Assembly: GCA_030704615.1 (NCBI GenBank)
Contig: CM060731.1
Span: forward strand, 59,438,756-59,502,755
Direction: 5' to 3'
DNA: 64,000 nt
From: Takakia lepidozioides
Taxonomy: Eukaryota; Streptophyta; Takakiopsida; Takakiales; Takakiaceae
The first letter of the stretch is position 1. Each line of letters starts with the position of its first letter. The notes beneath the pieces were generated by a model, which was not told the origin of the DNA, ran no database searches, and saw only the letters and a list, made by a program, of their open reading frames with translations. This document shows, piece after piece, positions 10,412-21,859 of the stretch. The translations under genes were made by a program, and so were the position numbers.

Positions 10412-11570
10412 ATGACTGCCAAGGAGAGGGATCGGATCCTACAACGAGCCAAGAGGTTCAGGTGGGAGGGGACACACCTGCTCCGAGTGTGGGAGGATGG
10501 TCGAGTGAGGATTGTGCCTCACCCAACACAGCGGGCACGGTTAGTGCGGCATGCCCATGAGGAGTTGGGGCATTTTGGGGTGCGACGCACTCATAGTCTA
10601 CTGCAGGGGCAGTATTGGTGGCGTGGTATGCACACAGAGGTGCAACAATTTGTGGCTAGGTGCATGGTGTGTGACAGGGTGCGTGCTTCATTCAACGCCC
10701 CTACTCCACAATTGCACCCTCTTCCGATCATGGGATTGGGCTACAGGTGGAGTCTTGACTTCGCAGGGCCGTTGCCACTGACCATGCGCCACAACAAGTA
10801 CGTGTTGGTGATGGTGGAGCACTTCTCCAAGTGGATTGAATTGGTTCCATTGCCTGATAAGGCTAGTGAGGGAGCTGCGTATGCATTCCTGGATTGTGTG
10901 CTTAGCCGATTCGGTGCTCCAGCTGAGGTACTCACGGACCAAGGGAGAGAGTTCTTGGGGGAGTTTCAGGCTTTGTGTGACAAGGCCTTGATAGACCACC
11001 GCACCACTTCTCGGATCATCCTGAAGCCGATGGCTTGGCAGAGAGAGTTGTTCAGACAGTAAAGAGGGGTTTGCGCAAGTATGGCTTGCAGAAGGGACAC
11101 CTAGGAGATTGGGACCTTCAGTTACCCTGGTTAGCCATGGGCTACAGGTTCAGCAAGCAAGCATCACTTGCCTCCTTCTCACCATACTTTCTTCTCTTTG
11201 GCCGAGAGCCGGATTTGCCTACATCCATTCGCAGAGAAGCTGCTACAGTTCTTAACCTTGACGATCCGGACGTGTGGGCACGTGCATGTGAGCAGCGTGC
11301 AGAGTTGTTCAAGAGAGTCATGCCCATGGCTTTCGAGAACCTTGCCATTGCACAACACCGTGATACGTTGAGGTATGCTACCATACGTGGTGGGGCTATC
11401 GTCCTGGGGTTCGGAGATTCAACCCTGGTGACTATGTCTATCTGCAGCAGACTGCTCCTACGACCCTGGATGTGACTGCAGGACGTGTTATTTTGAGGGT
11501 TCGAGAGGTCTTGCCCTCAGGCGTCTTGGTCTTGGAGGGTCGGGATGGCATCAACTTGGAAGGACCATGT
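10412..11570 (+). pseudogene. Integrase (DDE) with C-terminal extension
   Basis: The zinc-binding HHCC region is 'HAHEELGHFGVRRTH' plus 'CMVC'. The core has 'RWSLDFAGPLP' (first Asp), 'EVLTDQGREF' (second Asp) and, after a frameshift near 10990, 'LAERVVQTVKRGL' with the catalytic Glu. Beyond it, 'FNPGDYVYLQQTAPT' and 'LRVREVLPSGVLVLEGRDG' form the small beta-barrel that follows the core. The integrase would insert element cDNA, and the PHD finger that follows could steer it to chromatin. Frameshifts lie near 10990, 11390 and 11470. Confidence 0.92.
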
Positions 11571-11652
11571 GCGTAATTGTGCGCCATGTCACCTTCCGAA
11601 TGTCGATGGCAGGATTGACCCAAACCTGGCAGTGGTATCTGCAGGTTTGAGG

Positions 11653-11794
11653 TGCATGTTGTGTGGGTGCTAAAGGGGCAGCCACCATGCTGGTATGTGA
11701 TCGGTGCTCTAGAGGTTGGCATATGGGATGCTTGACTCCACCTCTTGAGATGGTTCCGGATGGGGATTGGTTATGTCCACATTGCATTGGATAG
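11653..11794 (+). pseudogene. PHD zinc finger at the pol C terminus
   Basis: CxxC ('CMLC') occurs at 11653-11664. After a one-base shift, 'MLVCDRCSRGWHMGC', 'LTPPLEMVP' and 'DGDWLCPHC' run to a stop at 11792-11794. Together these give the full C4HC3 ligand order of a PHD finger, including the conserved Trp before the last Cys pair. PHD fingers read histone H3 tails. Its place after the integrase is where chromoviruses carry a chromodomain, so a targeting role is plausible but inferred. The frameshift lies between the first and second Cys pairs. Confidence 0.88.
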
Positions 11795-12040
11795 TGGGAG
11801 TGGATACAACCATGGAGGCTAACAAGAAACGCAAGGCCCAGCTACTAGGAGACCTTGAACACACGAGATCTGGCTCAAGTTCATAGATTGCAAGACGGCG
11901 ACTAACGATGGGGCTACTCTTGTACCCGGCCTCTTGGTTGATAGAGTTTGAGCACGATAAGACAGTGATAGAGGACTTAGTACGGCTGTGGCTATTACAT
12001 CTTGTAGCTATCTGGAGGTAGAGGGACCTATCCACCAGCT
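11795..12040 (+). other. Spacer between PHD finger and polypurine tract
   Basis: No open frame or domain that I recognise. It is presumed to be the 3' untranslated part of the element. Confidence 0.5.
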
Positions 12041-12047
12041 AGGGGGG
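12041..12047 (+). promoter_or_regulatory. Putative polypurine tract (AGGGGGG)
   Basis: This purine run is directly followed by CGAT and then TGTGC, the start of the 90-bp tail segment. A plus-strand primer should abut the 3' LTR, so this suggests that the functional 3' LTR starts near 12052 and not at 12141. Confidence 0.45.
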
Positions 12048-12565
12048 CGATTGTGCAGACTACTTTATTGTGCATATATGTGTGTGTGTGGTTTGGACAG
12101 CGATGTAGTTGTGTGTAGCGATATGTATGCGCACGACAGCTGTCAAGTTAAATAAGCACAGTGTGAAAACAGCTAGAATAAAACTAGTTATTTGTATTTA
12201 ACACTTGGATTTAGGTCAAGTGTTAAATCAGGTGTCAAGTTTAGTTTGACACCGTCTTATCTTCACGAGAGCGGCAGTCGCGCAGCTCATCTCTCTCGAG
12301 TTGAGCCTGCGCGACCGAGCTCCTTCATCGTTTAGATGAGTGTGCTTATGATGGGAGTGTAGGTTGTTGTGGGGTGGAGTCCCCATAGCTTGGGGTGCCC
12401 CTGGCTCGACTTCTATTTCTAAGAGTGATGGTTTGGTTTTCATGCTTTGCATCGTGTGTGTCCTTAGCTTTCTTATCGATTGTGCTAGACTACTTTATTG
12501 TGCATATATGTGTGGTGTGGTTTGGACAACGATGTAGTTGTGTAGCGATATGTATGCGCACGACA
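12048..12565 (+). repeat. Right LTR block: tail, core, tail
   Basis: 12048-12138 (tail) is repeated at 12477-12565 with about 93% identity. Between them 12141-12477 repeats the left LTR. The internal tail/core junction reads CGACAGCTGTCAAG, containing the 10-bp palindrome GACAGCTGTC. The block ends in CGACA, followed by TAGG. The left end of the element has no tail copy. Confidence 0.8.
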
Positions 12566-13527
12566 TAGGCATATGATATGATGGTACTTTCGTCGGAATT
12601 ATCCAAAATATAAACAAGAGACAAAAATTCAACATTAAGAGTTTTGACATTTCATTAGCTATTACCATTATCATATTTATACTATCATTAAATATTAATA
12701 AATCAAAATGTGCTTACCACAAATCAAAGTAATTTTTGGAAGTGGAATAACATTTACATTAAATATGTGAACTAACAAAAGACATAAAAAAGAGCATATT
12801 TGACAAAAATAATTTTTTTATTAATTTATTATTTTTTTTTGGGCAATTTGGGCAGCTTCAAGAATGTACATTGGTGACTGGCCGAAACGTGGCGACGATG
12901 ACGGGGTAGAGATGATTTTTTTTTAAATATTTATTAGAAAATTCTCCGGGCAGCTTTAAACAAATGACGGCGATGACAAGGCTGATGATGATGTGGTGAC
13001 AATGATAATGATAACGTGGCAATATGACATCCTATCCACACTAAAAATAGTCTCCGACCTTCAGTCGTTACTAGAATTAAATCAAATGTTAAATCATATA
13101 AGATTTAAAAAAAAAATCTAAGAATCTAATAAAGACTATTGATACATGGATGAAGATAACATGGTCATTTGATGTACATTGTTTGACTGTCACATCAACC
13201 CTCAATAAATCATCTACAAGCATTAAAACTTGATGTAGTACGGTAAAGATTGTAGTTGAAGACACAGTCGTTTGATAATCCATATAGGTGCTCCTTTTAT
13301 CAATGGAACCGTTCTGTCATTCATAATGCCTGTGTGCATCGATGAACACAAGATGAAGGTGGTTAGGGGATGGATCAGGAAAAGCTCGATGAGGAAGAAG
13401 GGTCACGCTGAACGGAATGACGGAGGGAGATGTATGGGCAAGAATCAACCACATTCCCTCTTTTGTAGCGAAATATTTTAATTTTGGCCTAGATTCAATT
13501 AGTGGGACATAGATACTGCAAGTGGTA
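12566..13527. other. AT-rich intergenic region, probable NudC-like gene promoter
   Basis: Strongly AT-rich sequence with short A and T runs and no coding signal. It directly precedes the NudC-like gene and must hold its promoter. I could not assign individual elements. Confidence 0.45.
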
Positions 13528-15765
13528 ATGGCCATAATATTAGAGTATGAAGAAGACACTGAGACGGTTGAGATGCAAGGGGTAATAAAGGCAATGGGAG
13601 ATCAAGAAGAAAATGAAGAGGAAGAGGAGGAAGAAGAAGAAGAAGTGGAAGGAGAAGAAGAAGATGAGGATGAGGATCAAGAAGAGGAGGATGATACAAC
13701 ATTGGATGATGAGAATGAATATTCACCAGATCCCTTTTCCTTGCGACCTTTGGATGCCACCAACAATGAGAGGTCTCATGATGAAATCTTGGGGTATCTT
13801 TTGACAGAGCATCATCAGCAACCTTTGGATCTTCTTGCAACAATGATTGATTTTTTGTTTCGTAAGACTGATGTGGCGGAGCAAGATGGGTTTCAAATAA
13901 GAGTATATGATATAATCTCTGTAGCCAAACGGAGACGAAGTGAGGAAGATGACAATGAGGATTCTTTCAGGGTCCCTGAAAAGATAGCCAAATTTGAAAA
14001 CAATCCGAGAGCAGTTGACGAGACAAGACTAGAATTAAATGCACCTGCAAATCAAGAGGTAGGAACACCTTCTCTAAAAACCCTAGAAAATGAAGAGGTT
14101 TGCGCAAATATAGAGGTGTCACCCATCATGGTAGGAGAAGATGAGCCTGTATTAATTCTTCAGAAACATGAGGCCGATCCAATTGTAATATATTCTTTTG
14201 AGGAGGACCTAGCGGAGCTGGAATCTGTGGACAAAAATGTGGCTTCGCCTAAACCTCAATTGGAGGAACCTGAATCTCAAGAGGAAGATACTAAACAAGA
14301 TGGAAAAGGATTGAGTACGTTTCTGTCTCTCATTTCATTTATGCAAGTTCTGTTATCATCTTTTTATATTTCTTGCATTAAAAAAAATCAAAATTGTGTT
14401 TTGTGGTCTGCATTATTCAGATCCCAACGCTGGGAACGGAGCAGACCATGAAAAGTACTCTTGGATGCAGACACTCTCAGAAATCACATTGTATATTTCA
14501 ATGCCAGTTGGCACGAAGTCAAGGGATGTGATTTGTGACATCAAACGAAATTATTTTATCACAAGTGTCAAAGGAGAGTCCCCTATATTAGATGTAAGCT
14601 ATTTCCATGGGCTTCATTTTCTTCCACTTTATGTTTAGTAATGTGGTTTGGTTCTTTTAGGACATAGAGACCTGTTAAGGCTAGGTTTCTTTTGATATTG
14701 TTTCAAACCCTGATCCGACTATTAGTTCTTTAGGCTTCCTTGGATATAAAAGTTGTTTCATCTTTTTTCTTTTTCCATAGGATCTAACAAGGGGAAAAAG
14801 ATATTGCATGGATTTCAACTTTGTTTACACAATCAAGTTGTTCTGCAGGGCCAACTGTCCAATCCAGTGAAACCGGCTGAATGCTTCTGGAGTCTAGGTG
14901 ATGCTTTTACCTTGATGTATTCCATTTGGATTTCAATCTCTCAAAAATAATAATAATGTATAGACCTAAATATTTGTTTGGATCCATTCTCTTCTTCCTC
15001 ATACTCTTTTAAATATATAAATTTGTTGCATGGTTGGATTGTTGAGTTCAGAGGGTCAGACTTTGTCCATTCTTTTGACGAAGCACAACAAAAATGAATG
15101 GTGGAAGTGTGTGGTGAAGGGAGAGCCTGAAATCAACACCCACAAAGTGCAACCAGAGAATAGTAAAATGTCAGATCTCGACCCCGAAACTCGCCAATTT
15201 GTTGAGAAATTAATGGTATGTAATTGCCAAAATTGCATTAGCAATCTAGTTTTCTAAATCACTGAACTACTCTGATTACATGCAACTAAGTGTGGAAACT
15301 AGATGATAATTCCAATTCTGACTGAGGCGACCTGCTGAAAACAATCAAACTTCCATGTCAACATTTTCATTGTATTAACGTATTCTAAATTATGGATGTC
15401 TGCAGTATGATCAACGACTGAAAGCCATGGGCTTGCCCACGACTGATTCTGAAGTACAACAAAACCAGGATCTTGTGAAGAATCTTATGTCTCAGGTGTG
15501 CAGTGTCCCTCATGTATTGTCTTGTGATGGAAATTTTGTTAGGTTTTTCCTTAGTGAGTATTGCATAGTCACTCCTAGCAAACCCTATTGTTATTCCAAA
15601 AATATGTAACTTATGGGTGTAAAAGGACTAGGTAATTATATTGACTTTACGTTAATGGTATTGATCAATGGCGTTTCTGGAAATAAATATGTGATTTTAT
15701 TTTGTGGACTGTTGGTGGTACTACAGCATCCTGAAATGGACTTCTCAAAGGCCAAAATATGTTGA
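13528..15765 (+). CDS. NudC-domain protein (BOBBER1-like co-chaperone)
   Basis: Six exons join in frame to 433 residues: 13528-14314, 14421-14593, 14849-14897, 15052-15215, 15406-15495 and 15727-15765, all with GT-AG introns. Exon 1 encodes an unusually long acidic segment (long Glu/Asp runs at residues about 30-65), then 'PLDLLATMIDFLFRKTD', which resembles the NudC N-terminal dimerisation region. Exons 2-4 encode the CS/p23-like NudC core: 'EKYSWMQTLSEITLYISMP', 'GTKSRDVICDIKRNYF', 'PVKPAECFWSL', 'LLTKHNKNEWWKCVVKGEP' and 'SDLDPETRQFVEKLM'. Exons 5-6 give the C-terminal 'MGLPTTDSE' and 'HPEMDFSKAKIC'. Family members are cytosolic co-chaperones needed for auxin-related patterning and heat tolerance in Arabidopsis. 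The exon 1 ATG is the first in frame. Confidence 0.9.
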
Positions 15766-17600
15766 AGCATGTCACAAGAATAGATAATGATGAAACTAAC
15801 AACATGAGAATATTAAACTTAGATGAATGCGCAAATGATGATACATTGGATCTTTGTGAAAAACAAATCTAAAGATGAAACGATTAGCATCAAAGAAATT
15901 ATTTTATCTAGTGAAAAGATGTTCACGTAGAGTTGCAGATTTAGGGGACACATACATGAAATTGAAACGGATCTATGAAAGAGAATAATGTAAAATAGAA
16001 ATCAAACCAGTGGCATTGAATCACTCATCCTCCTAAGTCCTTTGAAAGTATAGTGGGATGAAGTATGGTTTGTACGGTGGTTTTCATCATAATATGCATA
16101 CCTCATTTGAAAATCTTAATTTTGGACTTCTTAGATGATTGTACATTAAACATGTCTTCCTCCTTGGTCGAAGATAATGCTTTGCCCATGACTCCCAATT
16201 GCTTACGACAATTTTATTTCTTAGTAAACTAGGTAGTCATTTGGAGTCATTTGGGTGTATCTTTTGAATACGTTTTGAAAAAGTTGTGATTTAGACCACA
16301 AATTATTTTTTAAACAGAAATTATATTAATCTAAAAAAAGTTCACAATGGGGAAAAAACATAAGGATAAGCTAGTTGTTTATCTGTAATATCATCTCATG
16401 CATGATAAAAACACATTTCATGAACGTACTATACTAGTGATTGCATCATGTGCAACCTTATTTGTATCATGTGACCAAAAAATTGTGCTGTCAAGTTGAC
16501 AATATTGCGCTTTTAAACTATATCTACAACACATTCATTTCAATTCAGAACCTATTTCATGAGATTTCTATGGTGACCATTGATTGGTGTGTATTTGCTT
16601 TGCTTGGACGTTACCTATGACTTAGTTAGTTTGCCAATTCAATCACCAGCTTCTAGGGTTTTTTCCAGCAAGAGGTTTTGTCCTTCGCTCAACTTGCAGT
16701 AGAGCAAGGTTTTCCTCTTGTTGGATTTCCATCCCAATTGCTTGAGGTCTAATTGGTGGTATGATTTCTGCATTAGCTCGCAGGAGCTCGCTAGCAAGGG
16801 CGGCATGTAGCTTCGCATATGTGAAGAGCCTGATTTCTCGCAACTCTTTGTTCTCCTTTATGGATGATAAGGTTAATGTTGGAACAGGACGAGCTGTTAC
16901 AGCTTGTGTATACCTTTAATTAGTCTTGGCTTGTCTTATGTTAACAGCTACGTCACTTAGGATAAGTGCTTAACTGGCAGCCCACCTGTCATAGGATCTG
17001 GGTGCAATACGTATGGCCTATAGAAAGAGGCCAGATGGCAGATGTTATTAGCAAGATCCTTCTATTTAAACGAGGAGCTGGATCAGTCCGGCATGATGTT
17101 TTTGGTGTTCAAGTTTGTGTACCCAATGTTGAATGAATGTGTGAATAGATGTGGTGATATGAATGATAGTTAGAATCGTTGAAAGCAGCAGTTGAGTCCT
17201 CTTGGATAGATCCTCCTTCTCGTGGCAGGCGCGCTTTTCCTTGCTGCACACCCATGTAACAGCTAACACTACAGAGGAGGGGAATCTCTAGTGTATGTCG
17301 GAATTTTGGCTTTACACCCTGCTGTCCCAAAGGTAGGACTAAGCAAAGGGTTTTTGGAGATTTGGCAAGAATTAGTTCAAGATAGGTGTAGATGGAAGAC
17401 ACCATCTCACCATAAAGAAACATTTCTCAGCAATGGTACAAGTTTAGGGTTTCATCTAGCACAAGACTTTTTATACAAAGGTGTCATTTGGATTAATGCA
17501 CAGAATTGGGGATTTTGACACATGTATTCTTATATTGGTGCCGTGATTATGTTAATCGCCTTACAACCTATTAGAAATTATACAAGAAGAGAGGGCTTGC
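15766..17600. other. No gene seen
   Basis: AT-rich intergenic DNA. Short ORFs here have no recognisable domain or codon continuity. A possible unknown repeat lies around 16640-17420. Confidence 0.45.
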
Positions 17601-17602
17601 AT

Positions 17603-17680
17603 GAATTCCCAGGGCAGCAGGTTGAACCCCGAACCACCAAGGCGATGGTGCACTTACCAGCTGAGCTACCAGCCGATGTG
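17603..17680 (-). repeat. tRNA-derived SINE head
   Basis: On the minus strand, GGTAGCTCAGCTGGTAAG matches an RNA polymerase III box A. About 20 bases later GGTTCGGGGTTCAACC matches box B. No acceptor stem or proper anticodon arm can be folded, so this is a tRNA-derived SINE or relic and not a tRNA gene. Confidence 0.55.
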
Positions 17681-18936
17681 CTCAATTTTTCTTTTCTCAT
17701 TCGAAATAAAATAAAATGCAATGGAATACATGCAAGCCCCGCCTGCCCTCCTCAGCACATTTCATCACCACATACTAGCTACGACAATGCACCCTGTCAC
17801 TCATGCATATAATTATTTATGCAGGGATTTCGTATGGTTCATCTAGGTCCATGGATGAAATTCACGCTATACCCTTCTTTTTTAAAAGAAATACCTGGGA
17901 GAGACAACTCACAAATCAGGCCCCTTAATCATAATGAGAGGAGAAAATAACCTCTTTCATAGTAATCTTGCCAAATATATATATATATTGCCATGAGGCA
18001 CCGAGGATAATATGTAAACCCCAGTTTCTATCAAGGAAAATCGGCGAGTGACTAGCTAACATGATTGAAGTGGGGGCTAGTGGAGAGGTAGGGAAAAGAC
18101 ACGCATGGCAAGAGAAAAGGGGGGGTTGTCGAGTAGATGGGTGGGCTCGGGCTGTAGGGACGAGGGGGAGGGAATGTTTTATTTATAGAAGGTAAGGAAA
18201 TAGGCCCACCATTGGAGCAGCCAATGGTGGGTTAGGATTAGAGGTTTTGTAGGGTTAGAATTAGTGGAAACGTGTCAAAGGGTGTAGGGTAGGACACGTG
18301 GGAATGTCTCTAGGGTCTTTTGGAAGCCCCACCACCGCCTCGCGGGGTCTTCTCCAAGTCTCCAACGCCCCCTCCCAGGGTGGCACTCAGCGCTCTATCC
18401 AATTGAGCTACGGACTGGGGATAGATACTTGTCTTTGACCTTAGATAGTTAGATACTTAAGAAGAAGATACCTAAGAAGATACCTAAGAAGATAGGTACT
18501 TGTCTTGACTTAATTGGAAATATTATCACGAGCATGCTCAGTCACAAAGTCTTGCCACGAAGGCAGGGCCAATACAAGGGCGCCAAGCAGGAGATGGGTG
18601 AGAGATTTTATCGCCAACACCCTTGTTCATCCAGGTGGCCAAGGCGGTTCAACGGTGGCCGTGCACAAAGACAAGTGCAGCGTCGCTTTGGCTGCCACGC
18701 GTGAGCTAAAAAATGGGGGTAACCCGCACGCGGTGAGGAAGTTGAAGAGAGAGATATGGACAGCAGCTTCGTCAGGAATCTACAGCGCAGGAAGATATAA
18801 GGGAGATTAAGAATTTGTGTAGAGAGAGGAGGAATTTGGAGATGATATCCCAGAACTGATCGTACAAGGAAACATTATTCGCAACGCAGTGGAGGAAGGG
18901 CTTGGTGATCATAACGCCCGAGGAAGAGAGCTAGTT
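17681..18936. other. Intergenic; tRNA-like box A at 18388-18418 (minus)
   Basis: The minus strand at 18388-18418 reads CCGTAGCTCAATTGGATAGAGC, a perfect D-arm (GCTC/GAGC), but no box B follows, so it is a tRNA or SINE fragment. Around 18460-18500 a short AAGAAGATACCT repeat occurs. The rest shows no gene and includes the promoter of the F-box gene. Confidence 0.5.
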
Positions 18937-21017
18937 ATGGCAAGAGGAAACATTGTGACGGTCGAGGAGCAAGTGCGACCTGGCGTGACTCATGAGAGGG
19001 GGTGGATTTCGCAAAGTGAAGAGTCTGAAGTAAATGAGCGAGACAGCGATCGAGCCGATGACGGCGGGCTGGTTGACTTACCTGATGGTTGTATCGGTCT
19101 AATTGCAATGCGCCTGAGTCCCAGGGACGTGGCCAGGGGAGCATGTGTCTGTCATGCTTTTCGAGATACTTTTCAGTCAGACCTTGTTTGGGAGCATCTG
19201 CTTCCAGAATCTTACCCTAAGATTTTGGCACTTGCCTCTGACGTTCCTCAGAGCTTTTCGAGTAAGCGCGATATATGTGAGTTTCTTTCTAGGCAAGTTC
19301 TTCTTCGGGATGGCACACAGGTGAGAGATGAGTCCGACTCTTCTCCGCTCCTTTTGTTGTTTTGTTTTCGTACCAGATTGTTTTATGACATGACAAGGTT
19401 TGCGAGTGATTTAACCACGAAGCTAGAGTCATTGTTGTGATGTATTGGAAAGATTTGAAAGCATGATGTTCGACAAATCCTCCACGGATGCAAATCGTTA
19501 TCTTTCTTAGATATATTCTAGACCTGGATTCCGGAATAGTTCATAACCATATGAAAACTAAGGAACCAGTTTCTTTGTAGATCAAGATGAAATCTGTGTC
19601 ACGTATGGTGCATTTTACTTCTTGAAAGAAATTAGTACACATCTGAGAAGCTCCAGTTTTGCCTTGTGGAGGCAGTGGCTTCGTGACAAATTTATGTAGT
19701 GGGAACTACATACCTATATATTTATGAATGGTAGGTATTTCCAAGTAATACGTAGCTGAAACGATCAACGGTAGGTCATATTCCAGAGTTGAGACTGCAA
19801 GAGATTCTGAAAGTTAGAAGTTTTTACTTCGAGAAGTATCGTCGGCTGACTTGACTATTAAATCACTCGATGTGTATCCCACTCCGTTTATATGTTTTGA
19901 TGCATGGAATGTTGTATTGAACAGGCATACTGGTTGGATAAGGCCACAGGAGCAGTATGCTATAGTGTGTCAGCAAGGGGCCTGAATATTGTTTGGGGTG
20001 ATGATGATCAATATTGGATGTGGCTCCCCCGAAAGGGCTCGAGGTACTTCCATTCCAATTATGAAGTGTTGTGATGTGAACATTTCCAATCTGGTTTCAC
20101 CTTCGGTCTCAGTAATATGTTTTTTTCAGTCTTAAAACTATCAGCACACCCGGGCATGACAAAGAGACTCTAATTATAAGTATTTGGTTCTTGTGTCTAG
20201 GGAGCATGAGGCAGTGAAGTTTGGAAGGAATTTGAAAAAGTATGTGCGATGTAAATTGTTATACTGATGCTGCTTATACAAGTTGATGGATTGAGGTATA
20301 TTGAGCAGAACTTTGTGAGAAATCATGTCACTTGGTCACTTGCCTTTCTGCACCCCTCTCACCTACTGGGCATTATCCTAAGGCGAGTAATTGCATGCAG
20401 CTCAAACTGTTTGGGCCGTGTGCAGATGGCCAGAGGTAGCATGTTTGAAGCAGGTGTGCTGGTTTGAAGTTACCGGCGAGTTGAACTGTCTCCTTCCACC
20501 GGGATCTTACACTCTATCATTTCGACTTCAGTTGAACGAACGCAAGGACTCCAGTGGCGATCATGCATTCGGTTGGGCAAGTGCACCCACCGAATTTTCT
20601 CTTTCTTTGAGTGATGGCACACAGGCTTCCAGCAACCACCGTTTCTTGAGCAATCGGCTTGAAGATGCCACGCTTCAAAATCAGCTACAAAATATAACAT
20701 CTGTTCGAGTGGTGGAAGACGACTGGATGGAATACGATGTGGGAGAGTTTGTTGTAGAAGAAGGGGGAAAAAGTGTAGATCTGAGGTTCTCAATGATAGA
20801 GATCGAGAGAGGACAGTGGAAAAGTGGGTTGAACTTGGATGGTGTTGTGGTTCGCCCGACTTCCCTGACGCACACGGTTGGTTACAAACCGACTTTGGCT
20901 GAGCTGGGGGAGAGTGCAACAAGAGCGACAACGGATTTTGCAGGATTCTTTCGTGGAAGGAGGATGCTGCCCAGAGCAGGCCGTCCTCGCTTGCCTGATG
21001 TTAATGGTAGGAATTGA
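18937..21017 (+). CDS. F-box protein with PP2 (phloem lectin-like) domain
   Basis: Three exons (18937-19320, 19925-20043, 20426-21017) with GT-AG introns join in frame to 364 residues. After an acidic N terminus, 'DLPDGCIGLIAMRLSPRDV' and 'FRDTFQSDLVWEHLLP' form the F-box that binds SKP1 in SCF ubiquitin ligases. 'AYWLDKATGAVCYSVSARG' and 'IVWGDDDQYWMW' begin the PP2 domain; 'WPEVACLKQVCWFEVTGEL' and 'LLPPGSYTLSFRLQL' continue it. This is the architecture of the plant PP2-B group, thought to recognise glycoproteins for degradation. The C-terminal tail (about 65 residues after 'LNLDGVVVRPTS') is Arg-rich and not recognised. The frame is open upstream of 18937, but that ATG is the first in frame. 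Confidence 0.9.
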
Positions 21018-21855
21018 ATTAGTTAACGTCGACTACCTCATAGGATTGGAAGGGGAGGGGCCCCCACCCGGAATTTGTAAATCCCGCGATCGTAGATAAG
21101 TCAACTTTGATCTTCACCTGCCATGTTGTTGCTGCATGCCGCTGTCTGCCTTGATCCATGCTCCCTATCTTACTACTAAAAATCAAGAATACGGTGGTCA
21201 CAGACTGCCCACAGCAAACCACATAAGAGAGAGAACCTACAACCATACAGAAGTGCTGTAAATTTGAGTCGGAGTTACAGGGAAGCTCAGTATAAACACG
21301 GCTTCTGCTATTGCAGAGTGAAACCCAAGGGTTAATTAGCAATCTTCTAACAGAAGGTGGAATTTAGCAGATCCTCCTACTATCATCACCATACTTAGGT
21401 CAGCCAAAACAAGGTGATGTAATGAAGGTGCCCTTGGGTCAATTGAATAGAATGTACAGACCCCTTTTCCAGAGCGGTTTATGCTCCAGCGTAATTCTCT
21501 TCCTCTTGCATAATATGCATGAAACCTTTTTGTTATATACAAAATACTAGGAATGCTTTGAATTGTGAAGTGGTAATTGTCTAGACTACCTACATGTAAG
21601 CTTTGCATGTTTAACTACTACTCCCTTCACAAAACGATATGCATTTGATGAACAAACTTACAAGCATCCTCATTTTCACAGAAGCATACATCCAGGAAGG
21701 ACTCCAACTTTTACTACAGTGGCTTCCATAACCACGAGTAAGAAGACTTGGATTTGCGTTGTTAGAAACCTTACTACAGTAACTTCAGATTAACTCAACT
21801 ACTCACAGAGCTGGGTGCGAAACTTTTGAGGTCCTTACCTCATCTGATTTCTAGA
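21018..21855. other. No gene seen
   Basis: Downstream of the F-box gene. Short ORFs on both strands lack homology. It may contain the 3' untranslated region. Confidence 0.45.
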
Positions 21856-21859
21856 AGCA

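Larger units (their letters stand above)
672..12565 (+). mobile_element. Ty3/gypsy LTR retrotransposon with DNA methyltransferase and PHD finger
   Basis: Order on the plus strand: LTR block, putative self-primer binding site, leader with captured host fragment, unknown ORF, gag (two CCHC knuckles), retropepsin, C5-DNA methyltransferase, reverse transcriptase, RNase H, integrase, PHD finger, polypurine tract, LTR block. RT before integrase defines Ty3/gypsy. TAGG immediately precedes 672 and immediately follows 12565, which suggests a 4-bp target duplication, with terminal TGTC and GACA at the two ends. The 345-bp LTR core is nearly identical between the two ends (one 6-bp indel and one small indel cluster), so the insertion is young. 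The pol frame nevertheless carries about ten frameshifts or stops, so this copy cannot make a full polyprotein and was probably mobilised in trans or copied while already defective. Composite gypsy elements with captured C5 methyltransferases have, to my recollection, been reported in charophyte algae and dinoflagellates. Confidence 0.92.

Noticed and set aside
13499-13843. Minus-strand Leu/Pro-rich ORF resembling a membrane protein
   Set aside because: It is the reverse complement of the Glu/Asp-rich first exon of the NudC-like gene; the apparent hydrophobicity comes from complementing GAA/GAG codons.
18388-18418. Possible tRNA gene (perfect D-arm)
   Set aside because: No anticodon arm, T-arm or acceptor stem can be formed from the adjoining bases. 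Treated as a tRNA or SINE fragment.
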